A stretch of 64,000 nt of DNA. Origin: Novosphingobium aureum (GTDB lineage Bacteria; Pseudomonadota; Alphaproteobacteria; Sphingomonadales; Sphingomonadaceae). This document shows, piece after piece, positions 29,320 through 39,426 of this stretch. Under the pieces are notes generated by a model that worked only from the letters and a program-made list of their open reading frames with translations, had not been told where the DNA came from and made no database searches. Numbering within the stretch: position 1 is the first letter of the stretch; each line of letters opens with the position of its first letter. Location of the stretch: positions 2,232,001 through 2,296,000 of the forward strand of contig NZ_JADZGI010000001.1 of NCBI RefSeq assembly GCF_015865035.1. Direction: 5' to 3'. The position numbers and the translations under genes are program-made.

Positions 29320-31197
29320 ATGCTGACGATCCGCGACATTACCGTGCGCCTTGGTGGCCGCACGATCCTCGACCAGGCTGGCGCCACCATTCCCAAGGAC
29401 GGCAAGGTCGGCCTCATCGGCCGCAACGGCGCCGGCAAGTCGACGCTGGTCAAGGCGATCATCGGTGAGCTCGAGCCCGACGGCGGCTCGGTCGACATGC
29501 CCAAGCGCGCGCGTCTGGGCTATATCGCGCAGGAGGCCCCGGCGGGCACCCGCACCGCGATCGAGGCGGTGCTCGACGCCGATGTCGAGCGCAAGGAGCT
29601 GCTCGCCGAAGCCGAGACCTGCACCGACCCGAACCGCCTTGGCGACGTGCACGAGCGCCTCATCGCCATCGACGCCTATACCGGCGATGCCCGCGCCGCG
29701 CGCATCCTCGTCGGCCTCGGCTTCGACGAGGAGATGCAGAACCGCCCGCTCGACAGCTTCTCGGGCGGCTGGAAGATGCGCGTCGCGCTCGCCGGGCTGC
29801 TCTTTTCCGAGCCCGACGTGCTGCTGCTCGACGAGCCCTCGAACCACCTCGACCTCGAGGCGACGCTGTGGCTGGAGAACTTCCTCCAGACATACCCGCG
29901 CACGCTCATCGTCATCAGCCACGAGCGCGACCTGCTCAACAATGTGGTCGACCACATCCTGCACCTGCAGAACGGCAAGCTGACGCTCTATCCGGGCACC
30001 TACGACAGCTTCGAGCGCATCCGCGCCGAACGCGCGGCGCAGGCCGCCGCCGCCAAGGCCAACCAGGACGCGCAGCGCAAGAAGCTCGCCGACTACGTCG
30101 CGCGCAACTCGGCCCGCGCCTCGACCGCCAAGCAGGCGCAGTCGCGCGCCAAGATGCTCGCCAAGATGCAGCCCATCGCCTCGATGGCCGAAGACCCCTC
30201 GATGAGCTTCGACTTCCCCAGCCCCGACGAATTGCGTCCGCCGCTGGTCACGCTCGATCTCGCCGCGGTGGGCTACGAGGCGGACAAGCCGATCCTCAGG
30301 CGTCTCAACCTGCGCATCGATCCCGAGGACCGCATCGCGCTGCTGGGCCGCAACGGCAACGGCAAGACCACGCTGGCGCGCCTGCTCGCCCGCCAGCTCG
30401 AGCCGATGGAAGGCTCGCTCGCCTTCTCGCCCAAGATCCGCATCGGCTATTTCACCCAGTACCAGGTCGAGGAACTGCCCTCAGGCTCGACCCCGCTCGA
30501 ACTGATGACCCGCGCCATGACCGGCAAGCCGCCGCTTGCGGTGCGCGGGCAGCTGGGGCGCTTCGGCTTCTCGGGCCCGCGCGCCACTGCCGAGATCGGC
30601 ACGCTCTCGGGCGGCGAGCGCGCGCGTCTGGCCCTCGCGCTGGTCACCCGCGACGCCCCGCACATGCTCATTCTCGACGAGCCGACCAACCACCTCGACG
30701 TCGACGCGCGCGAGGCGCTGGTGCAGGCGCTCAACGACTTCGCGGGCGCCGTGATCCTCGTCAGCCACGACCGTCACATGGTCGAGCTGGCCGCCGACCG
30801 GCTGGTGCTGGTCGATAGCGGAACGGCCAGCAACTACGACGGATCGATGGAGGACTACATCGACTTCGTGCTCGGCCGGAACCAGAAGAAGGCGGCCAAG
30901 CCCGCCGCCGAGCCGCAGGCTGCCCCGGTCAAGAAGGCCCCCGGCCTCTCGCGCGACGAGCTCAAGGCACTGCGCCGCCGCGTCACCGAGAACGAGACGC
31001 GCATGAAGCGCCTCCAGCTCCAGCTTGCGGCGCTCGACGCCGTGCTCGCCGATCCCGGTTCGGCGAAGGGCGACCTCGCCAAGCTCAACATCGGCGAGAT
31101 CGGCACCCGCCACGCAGCCTTCAGCGAAGAGCTGGAAGAGGCCGAGATGGCCTGGCTCGAGGCGAGCGAGGAACTCGAGGCGGTGATGGGCGGCTGA
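29320..31197 (+). CDS. ABC-F family ATP-binding protein
   Basis: A 625-residue duplicated ABC ATPase without membrane domains. First cassette: Walker A GRNGAGKST (34-42), signature SGGWKMR, Walker B LLLDEPSNHLDLE. Second: GRNGNGKTT, LSGGERARL, LILDEPTNHLDVD. The lysine/alanine-rich linker between cassettes is the ABC-F P-site tRNA-interacting motif region, and a C-terminal coiled coil (about 545-620) follows. ABC-F proteins bind ribosomes and relieve stalls; the layout is closest to Uup/YheS. A terminator follows. Confidence 0.93.
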   Translation: MLTIRDITVRLGGRTILDQAGATIPKDGKVGLIGRNGAGKSTLVKAIIGELEPDGGSVDMPKRARLGYIAQEAPAGTRTAIEAVLDADVERKELLAEAETCTDPNRLGDVHERLIAIDAYTGDARAARILVGLGFDEEMQNRPLDSFSGGWKMRVALAGLLFSEPDVLLLDEPSNHLDLEATLWLENFLQTYPRTLIVISHERDLLNNVVDHILHLQNGKLTLYPGTYDSFERIRAERAAQAAAAKANQDAQRKKLADYVARNSARASTAKQAQSRAKMLAKMQPIASMAEDPSMSFDFPSPDELRPPLVTLDLAAVGYEADKPILRRLNLRIDPEDRIALLGRNGNGKTTLARLLARQLEPMEGSLAFSPKIRIGYFTQYQVEELPSGSTPLELMTRAMTGKPPLAVRGQLGRFGFSGPRATAEIGTLSGGERARLALALVTRDAPHMLILDEPTNHLDVDAREALVQALNDFAGAVILVSHDRHMVELAADRLVLVDSGTASNYDGSMEDYIDFVLGRNQKKAAKPAAEPQAAPVKKAPGLSRDELKALRRRVTENETRMKRLQLQLAALDAVLADPGSAKGDLAKLNIGEIGTRHAAFSEELEEAEMAWLEASEELEAVMGG

Positions 31198-31230
31198 GAC
31201 CCGCTAGCGGGCAGACAGCCCGGACATCCA

Positions 31231-31275
31231 CGAAAAAGGCCGGCATCGGGATAGCCCCGATGCCGGCCTTTTTCG
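31231..31275. terminator. Strong bidirectional rho-independent terminator
   Basis: A 20-bp perfect stem (31231-31250 with 31256-31275), loop ATAGC, with A5/T5 near its ends. Located between the converging ABC-F and DEAD-box genes. Confidence 0.93.
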
Positions 31276-31326
31276 TCAGGCGTGAGAGGCGCGAGGTCGC
31301 CCCCGCGCCGCCCGGTCAGCCCCAAA

Positions 31327-33156
<1,830 letters not shown>

Positions 33157-33371
33157 CAAAAGGGTCCTGCCGCTCGAAGCGGCCACTGTTATGTTGGGGT
33201 CCGGGGGACGCGGCTGCCCGCGTGTCGGACTGGCCAAAGGGGCCCCTTAGCGCAAAACCTGCGAGAATGCGCGCACGATTTTCACCCTCGACACAAAAAC
33301 GCGCCGGATCGATGCCTGGCGGCCTCGAAACCCGGTAAAATTGCGGATGCGACCGAGGGTTTGCGGCGGCG

Positions 33372-33406
33372 AGAGGCCCGGGCAAACGCATGCTGCCCGG
33401 GCCTCT
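33372..33406. terminator. Hairpin terminator downstream of the GH97 gene
   Basis: Arms 33372-33384 and 33394-33406 (13 bp, perfect) with a nine-base loop, eight bases after the end of the GH97 gene on the minus strand. T-rich flank is weak, so efficiency is uncertain. It closes the maltodextrin gene set. Confidence 0.75.
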
Positions 33407-33414
33407 TGCTCAGA

Positions 33415-35499
33415 TCACTTGACCGGAACGATGCGCAGCGCCGCGCCGCCGCCCGGTGCCAGCCACAGGTCCATGGCATCGCCCTTGCGCACCGTGCGCT
33501 TGTCGTAGGCGATGCGGTGGCGTGCCTCGGTCTCGTAGGTCGCGCCCTCACCGTCCTTCCAGATCGTGACCTCGTAAGCCTGTCCCGGCGAGAGGAAGTC
33601 GAACGTGACCGGCACCGTGCGCTCCGTACCGTCGTTGACCGCGCCCACGAACCAGTTCTCGCTCTTGCGGTCCTTGCGCGCCATGACCGCGAAGTCGCCC
33701 ACCGCGCCTGCAATCAGATGGCTCTCCTGCCAGTCGGTCGGAACCGAGGTGATGAAGTCCATCTCGCGCGGATACTTGTCGAGCTCCTGGATGAAGTCCG
33801 AGGCCATCTGGATCGGCGAGTAGAGCGCGACGTAGAGCCCCAGCTGCTTGGCCAGCGTCGAGGCGAGCGGCACGTTCTCCGCACCCTTGAGACTGAGCAG
33901 GCCCGGCGTGAAGTCCATCGGCCCCGAGAGCATGCGCGTGTAGACGAGCGTGGGCTCGTGGTCGGGCCCGTTGGCGAAGGCACCCCAGGCGTTGTACTCC
34001 ATGCCGCGCGCACCCTCGCGCGAGACCCAGTTGGGGTAAGTGCGGCGAAGGCCGGTATCCTTGACCGGCTCATGCGTGTTGACCGCGACATGGTGCGCGG
34101 CCGCGACCTTCACCACGTCGAGATAGTGGTTCACCATGCGCTGGCCGTCGTGCCATTCCATCCGGCGCGCACCGCGCGGTTCGCCCAGACGTTCGCTGTC
34201 AGCGATGATCCCGCCCGCATCGGCGACATAGCCGGTCTTCACGGTGCTGACGCCGAGCTTTTCGTAAAGCGCCATGGCGTCTTCGAGCTGCGCTTCGTAG
34301 TTGGCGATGTTGCCGCCGGTCTCGTGGTGGCCGATCAGGCGCACGCCCTTCTTGCGCGCGTAGTCGGTGACCGCCTTGATGTCGAAATCGGGTGTCGCCT
34401 GCGTGAAGCTGAAGTCGTCGCCGTGACCGAACCAGTTGCCGTTCCAGCCCTTGTCCCAGCCCTCAACCAGCACGCCGCCGAACTTGTGCGCGGCGGCATA
34501 GTCGATGTAGCGCTTGGTGCGCTGCGTGGTGGCGCCGTGGTCGGGGCCCTCGGCCCATGACCAGTCGCCGCGGATCATGCCCCACCAGATGCCGATGTAG
34601 CGCTGCGGCTCGAACCAGCTGACGTCGCCCAGCTTGTTGGGCTCGTTGAGGTTGAGTTCGAGATCGTTCTCGACGAGGCCCGCGGCATCGTCGGCGATGC
34701 GGATCGTGCGCCAGGGGGTCGCGAAGGGCAGCTCGCGCACGACGCGCGGCCCCTGCGATGAAGGCGCCAGCGTGGTGCGGAAACCGCGCCCTTCGGTGCG
34801 CTTGAGCCAGTAGCCTGCATAGTCGACCAGCGCCGCCTCGTGAAACGAGAGGTGCGTGCCGTCCGCCAGACGCATGGTAATCGGGGTATGCGCGGTCGAG
34901 ACACCCTCGATCGGGGTCTCCTGATAGACCTGCTCATAGCGGTTCCACTCGCCCGCCGGGATCCACCAGGCCTTGCCCTCGGGCACGATCTGGAACTCGG
35001 TGATCTCGTCGGCGATCTTCATCGTCGAGAAGGCCGCCTGCTCGGGCACCTCGTAGCGCAAGCCGATGCCCTCGTCAAACAGGCGGAAGTGGACGTTCAT
35101 CAGCCGCTTGCCGTCCTGATCGGACTGCTCGAAGCGCACCGTCACCTCGTTGTGGCGGTCGTGGACGAAGCGGCGCTCGCCCCAGGGCTGCTCCCAGGTC
35201 TCCTCGCCCTGCCCGCTCTCGCTGCCGACGATATGAAAGCCGCGCTGCATGTTGAGTCCGTCGGCGAGCTGGAAGCCCATGCGGCTCGGCGCGATCAGCA
35301 GCTTGCCCTTGCGGCTGAGCGACCAGACCGGGCGACTGTCGTTGTCGATGCCGACAGTGAGGACCAGCGAACCGTCGGGCGAGGTCGCACGAACCTGCTC
35401 GGCCTGCGCGGCTTCCTGCGCCATGACATTGGCGGGCAGCATGACGGGCGCGGCAGCACCGAGACCGGCAGCAAGCGCCAGCAGACGAAATGATTTCAA
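33415..35499 (-). CDS. Glycoside hydrolase family 97 alpha-glucosidase (SusB-like)
   Basis: A 694-residue periplasmic enzyme that releases glucose from alpha-glucans. After a signal peptide (about 1-30, ending near NVMAQEAAQ) come the GH97 N-terminal beta-sandwich and a TIM barrel. GHHETGG, NTHEPVKDTG and GMEYNAWG fit the three catalytic glutamates of inverting SusB-type GH97 enzymes, with calcium bound nearby. TTG at 35499 is the start: GGAGAG lies five bases upstream and the signal peptide begins at once. It is the distal gene of the receptor-amylase-glucosidase series. Confidence 0.92.
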   Translation of the reverse strand: MKSFRLLALAAGLGAAAPVMLPANVMAQEAAQAEQVRATSPDGSLVLTVGIDNDSRPVWSLSRKGKLLIAPSRMGFQLADGLNMQRGFHIVGSESGQGEETWEQPWGERRFVHDRHNEVTVRFEQSDQDGKRLMNVHFRLFDEGIGLRYEVPEQAAFSTMKIADEITEFQIVPEGKAWWIPAGEWNRYEQVYQETPIEGVSTAHTPITMRLADGTHLSFHEAALVDYAGYWLKRTEGRGFRTTLAPSSQGPRVVRELPFATPWRTIRIADDAAGLVENDLELNLNEPNKLGDVSWFEPQRYIGIWWGMIRGDWSWAEGPDHGATTQRTKRYIDYAAAHKFGGVLVEGWDKGWNGNWFGHGDDFSFTQATPDFDIKAVTDYARKKGVRLIGHHETGGNIANYEAQLEDAMALYEKLGVSTVKTGYVADAGGIIADSERLGEPRGARRMEWHDGQRMVNHYLDVVKVAAAHHVAVNTHEPVKDTGLRRTYPNWVSREGARGMEYNAWGAFANGPDHEPTLVYTRMLSGPMDFTPGLLSLKGAENVPLASTLAKQLGLYVALYSPIQMASDFIQELDKYPREMDFITSVPTDWQESHLIAGAVGDFAVMARKDRKSENWFVGAVNDGTERTVPVTFDFLSPGQAYEVTIWKDGEGATYETEARHRIAYDKRTVRKGDAMDLWLAPGGGAALRIVPVK

Positions 35500-35572
35500 A
35501 GCAACTCTCCCATGGGTTTTTGGCCCGCGTGTTTCCGGCACGTGTGTGTTTGAAGCGCCCGTTCGGACAGGA

Positions 35573-37231
35573 TCAGGCGCGCAGCCAGAGCGCGGCGAAG
35601 GGGCCGAGCTGGCCCGGCACACCGCCGTTGACAGTGGCGACGACTTCGCCCGCCTCTTCCAGATCGGCAGGCCAGTCCTGAGCGTTCGCACCGATGTTGA
35701 AGATACCGTAGACCGTCTCTCCCTCGCAGCGCCGCCGCAGCACCAGCACCTGCTCACCGACATGGACGAGCGCGCAGTCGCCCCGGCGCAATGCTGCACT
35801 GTCCTTGCGCAGCATGAGCAAGCGGCGGGTGAGGTTGAGCAGCGAACCCGCCTCGCCTTCCTGCCGGTCGACGGCTCGCGCGAGATTGACCGCGCTGTGC
35901 GGCAGCCATGGCTGCGCATTGGAAAAGCCACCCGGCACCAGCGCGCCCTCGGCGGCCAGTTCGCACCACGGCATCGGCGTGCGCACGCCGTCGCGCGAGA
36001 GCGTCAGCGGCCAGTTGGCGATGGCTTCGGGGTCTTGCAGCAATTCGAAGGGAACCTCGTCCTGCAGCAGGCCCAGCTCCTCGCCCTGATAGATGATCGG
36101 ATTGCCGCGCAGCGCGAGGAACAGCATCATCTTGAGCCGCGCGAAGGCATCGGTGTCCTCGCTCGCGCACCAGCGCGAGAGCGCACGCGGGGCATCGTGG
36201 TTCTCGAAGGCCCAGCTCGGCCAGCCCGCGTCGGGCGCATCGCCCCAAGGCTCGAGCGCCTTCGCCACCAATGCAGGCGTCAGTTCGGGCGCATAGAGGA
36301 AATCGAACCCGTAGGCGCTGTCGAGACGTTCGCGCCCACGGGTATAGTCCTGCATCTCGCGGCGCGCCTCGCGCCCACCGACCTCGGCCAGCGAAAAGGT
36401 ATCGGGATAGCTCGCGATCAGCGCCTGCAACCGCTCGATGAAGCGCACGACGTCGGGGTGCGACTGGTTGTAGCGCTGGAGCTGGAAGTCGAACGAGCGC
36501 GTGCGCAGCGAACCGTCGTCAGGCGCAGGCGGATTGTCGCGCAGTTCCGGGTCGTGCATCGTGAAGTTGAGCGCATCGATGCGGAAACCCGATACGCCGC
36601 GATCGAGCCAGAAGCGCGCGACGTCGAGCAGAGCATCCTGCACCTTGGGATTGTGCACGTTGAGCTGCGGCTGGCGATCGAGGAAGTTATGCAGGTAATA
36701 CTGCCCGCGCCGCCCGTCCCAGCGCCACGACGGGCCGCCGAATACCGACTGCCAGTTGCTCGGCGGCGAACCTTCGGGCTTGGGATCGGCCCAGACATAC
36801 CAGTCGGCGCGCGCATTTTCGCGGCTCGAGCGGCTCTCGACGAACCAGGGATGCAGGTCCGAGGTATGGGCATAGACCTGATCGACGATCAGCTTGAGGC
36901 CCAGCTCCTTCGCGCGGACCACGAGGGCGTCGAAATCCGCGAGGTTGCCGAAGATCGGATCGACGTCGCAATAGTCGGCGATGTCGTAGCCGAAGTCGGC
37001 CATCGGCGAGGTGTAGAAAGGCGAGATCCAGATCGCGTCGACGCCGAGCGCAGCCACGTGGCCGAGCCTTGCGGTGATGCCTGCAAGATCGCCGATGCCA
37101 TCGCCGTTCGAATCCATGAAGCTGCGCGGGTAGATCTGGTAGATCGCCGCACCGCGCCACCACTCGTTGCCGGATGCTCCGGCGCCCTGCCCGCCCGCCA
37201 CCGGGCGCTTGTCCTGCTGTGCCATCGTCAT
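35573..37231 (-). CDS. GH13 alpha-glucosidase (oligo-1,6/alpha-1,4-glucosidase type)
   Basis: A 552-residue cytoplasmic GH13 enzyme without signal peptide. Motifs: EWWRGAAIYQIYPRSFMDSN start, SGFRIDALNF with the nucleophile aspartate, FSLAEVGG with the acid/base glutamate, and AFENHDAPR with the transition-state aspartate. This is the GH13 subgroup that cleaves maltose and maltodextrins from the non-reducing end. ATG at 37231 or 37225 are both possible; the frame is open to 37297. The gene ends 73 bp before the GH97 start and begins 47 bp after the amylase stop, consistent with one transcript. Confidence 0.92.
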   Translation of the reverse strand: MTMAQQDKRPVAGGQGAGASGNEWWRGAAIYQIYPRSFMDSNGDGIGDLAGITARLGHVAALGVDAIWISPFYTSPMADFGYDIADYCDVDPIFGNLADFDALVVRAKELGLKLIVDQVYAHTSDLHPWFVESRSSRENARADWYVWADPKPEGSPPSNWQSVFGGPSWRWDGRRGQYYLHNFLDRQPQLNVHNPKVQDALLDVARFWLDRGVSGFRIDALNFTMHDPELRDNPPAPDDGSLRTRSFDFQLQRYNQSHPDVVRFIERLQALIASYPDTFSLAEVGGREARREMQDYTRGRERLDSAYGFDFLYAPELTPALVAKALEPWGDAPDAGWPSWAFENHDAPRALSRWCASEDTDAFARLKMMLFLALRGNPIIYQGEELGLLQDEVPFELLQDPEAIANWPLTLSRDGVRTPMPWCELAAEGALVPGGFSNAQPWLPHSAVNLARAVDRQEGEAGSLLNLTRRLLMLRKDSAALRRGDCALVHVGEQVLVLRRRCEGETVYGIFNIGANAQDWPADLEEAGEVVATVNGGVPGQLGPFAALWLRA

Positions 37232-37278
37232 GAGGGAATACACCGTTTCCTGGGGGGAAGCTTGGAAGGAATGCCGCG

Positions 37279-39162
37279 CTAGCGCGTGGCGCGACACACC
37301 GCGTAACCGAAAGCGGGAAGCGACACCGCAAGACTGCCCGGCGCATCGGGCCGCGTGGCGCAGCCGCTCCCCGCGAGCACCTCGAAACCGGCCGAGGCAG
37401 GCTCGACGCCGACCTGCGCGGTGAGCGGGGCGGGCGAGGTATTGAACACGAGCAGCACCTCGGTCTCGTCCTCAGGATCGAAACGCGAGAGCGCGAAGAG
37501 ACCCGGTCCGTCGCTCGACGCTGCACGCAGCACCGAACGCCCGCCGGTCAGCGCCGGGGTCGCGCGGCGCAGCTGCGCCAGCTGTGCAATCTCGCGGTAG
37601 AGCGGGTGCGTGGTATCGAAGTTCGCCTCGGCCGTCGTCGCCGAAGTACCGAGCAGGGTCTCGGCATTGTAGACCGGCGTCTTCGAGGCGAACATGTCCT
37701 GGCGCGAGAGCTGGTCGCCGCCCTCGCCGACGAAGCCCTGTTCATCGCCCGAGTAGATCGTGGGAACGCCGCGCATGGTGAGCAGCATCGCATTGGCAAG
37801 CCGTACACGCGCCATCAGCTCGTCGTCACCGATGCCCGGATTGCGGTCCTTGAGGAACATCGCGATGCGCCCGGCATCGTGGTTGCCAAGAAACGTGGGC
37901 AACTGCATCGCGCCCTTCGCGCCGCCTGCGTAGAGCGCGTCGTCCTCGCCCAGCCGCGCCAGTTCGTCCTGCCCTGCGGGCTTGCCCTTACCGTCCTTGC
38001 TCAGCGCGTCGATGACCGCATACATGAAGCCGAAGTCGAGCACCGCCGGGAACGCGGCATTGCGGGTCCAAGAGGCGAGCAAAGCAGGGTCGTATTCGCC
38101 GGTCGCCACTTCGCCGAAGACGTGGAAGTTGGGAATGCCGCGCTGCCGGGCACGCTCGATCATGGCGGGCACGAAGACGCGCCAGAACTCGGGATTGACG
38201 TGCTTGGCGGTGTCGATGCGGAAGCCGTCGATGCCGTAGCGATCGATCCAGTCGCCATAGATCGCGATCATGCCCTCGACCACGCGCGGGTTCTCGGTAG
38301 CGAGATCGTCGAGGCCGACGAAATCGCCGTACTGCGCGCTCTCGCCCTTCCAGTCGGTATTGCCGCGGTTGTGGTAGTAGATCGGATCGTTGAGCCAGCC
38401 CGGCACCTTGATCGCGCGCTCCTTGGGCGCGACCACGGGCTCATAGGCGAAGCTGGGGTCGGTAAGTTTCGACCAGTTGCCCGGCGATGCATCGCTGTCG
38501 CCCGCAAAGCCGGAGTTGATCGCTGCACCCGATACGGGCCCGCGCGTCGAGAAGGGATAGTCCGCCTTCGAGCGGTAGGCGTAGTCGTCGTCTGCCCCCT
38601 CGCCCTGCTCCCCGCCGGACTGGCGATAGGAGATGACGTCGGCGGTGTGGTTGGCGATAATGTCCATGTAGACCTTCATCCCGCGCGCATGGGCGGCATC
38701 GACAAGGGCCTTGAAATCGGCGTTGGTGCCCAGATGCGGATCGACCTGGGTAAAGTCGGTGATCCAATAGCCGTGATAGCCCGCGCTCTCCTGCCCGGGC
38801 AGGCCCTGAACCGGCTTGTTCTTGAAGATCGGCCCGACCCAGATCGCGCTCGCCCCCAGTCCCTGGATATAGTCGAGGCGGCTGGTCAACCCCTTGAGAT
38901 CGCCGCCATGGTAGAAGCCCTTGTCGGCGGGATCGAAGCCGGTCGCGAGGCGGTCGCCCCTGATGCCGCCCCGGTCGTTTGCAGGATCGCCGTTCTCGAA
39001 GCGGTCGGGCAGGACGAAGTAGATCACTTCCTGCTCGGGCGTGCGTGCTCGCAGGCGGGCAAGGTTGTCCTCGGCGGCATCCTGCGCGCAGAGCATGGCC
39101 GGCATGGCACCTGCCAGCATGGCGGCAAGGGCGATCAGGGGCAGTTTCACGGCTCGGTGCAT
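37279..39162 (-). CDS. Exported GH13 alpha-amylase family enzyme
   Basis: A 627-residue enzyme with a signal peptide (residues about 1-27, MPAMLCAQ, possibly a lipobox-like LCAQ). GH13 motifs: IYFVLPDRFENGD, DIIANHTADV, GIDGFRIDTAKHVN (nucleophile), FHVFGEVATG (acid/base), PTFLGNHDAGR. A C-terminal beta-sandwich ends the protein. It most likely acts in the periplasm on starch or maltodextrin imported by the adjacent receptor. ATG at 39162 is preceded by GAGAG; upstream in-frame sequence is not signal-like. Confidence 0.92.
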   Translation of the reverse strand: MHRAVKLPLIALAAMLAGAMPAMLCAQDAAEDNLARLRARTPEQEVIYFVLPDRFENGDPANDRGGIRGDRLATGFDPADKGFYHGGDLKGLTSRLDYIQGLGASAIWVGPIFKNKPVQGLPGQESAGYHGYWITDFTQVDPHLGTNADFKALVDAAHARGMKVYMDIIANHTADVISYRQSGGEQGEGADDDYAYRSKADYPFSTRGPVSGAAINSGFAGDSDASPGNWSKLTDPSFAYEPVVAPKERAIKVPGWLNDPIYYHNRGNTDWKGESAQYGDFVGLDDLATENPRVVEGMIAIYGDWIDRYGIDGFRIDTAKHVNPEFWRVFVPAMIERARQRGIPNFHVFGEVATGEYDPALLASWTRNAAFPAVLDFGFMYAVIDALSKDGKGKPAGQDELARLGEDDALYAGGAKGAMQLPTFLGNHDAGRIAMFLKDRNPGIGDDELMARVRLANAMLLTMRGVPTIYSGDEQGFVGEGGDQLSRQDMFASKTPVYNAETLLGTSATTAEANFDTTHPLYREIAQLAQLRRATPALTGGRSVLRAASSDGPGLFALSRFDPEDETEVLLVFNTSPAPLTAQVGVEPASAGFEVLAGSGCATRPDAPGSLAVSLPAFGYAVCRATR

Positions 39163-39254
39163 CTCTCTCGTCTCGCTCTTGGCGTCGCTAGTGCCTGCAT
39201 CGATCATGGCCGGGCGGGCAAGTCCTTCATCTCGGGGCAAAGCCCGAAAGGCGG

Positions 39255-39290
39255 CGGCGGGGCCAGGACCGGAGGCCAATGGCCCCGCCG
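39255..39290. terminator. Hairpin between TonB receptor and amylase genes
   Basis: Perfect 11-bp arms (39255-39265, 39280-39290), 14-base loop, no T run. In the 264-bp gap of an apparently joint transcript, so it may protect or tune receptor mRNA relative to the enzymes. Confidence 0.55.
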
Positions 39291-39383
39291 CACGTCCCGA
39301 TGCGGGTTTCGGGAGGAGGTCCACCCGCTCCGGGACTGGTTCGGATCGCGTCGCCGCGACCCGGACCGATCTGCCTTGGCGCA

Positions 39384-39404
39384 CCCGGGCCACTGAGGCC
39401 CGGG
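39384..39404. terminator. Short GC hairpin at receptor gene 3' end
   Basis: Arms CCCGGGCC and GGCCCGGG with loop ACTGA, 22 bp after the receptor stop on the minus strand. Same possible role as the hairpin at 39255-39290. Confidence 0.5.
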
Positions 39405-39426
39405 CATGCCGGCATCACTTGGGCAA

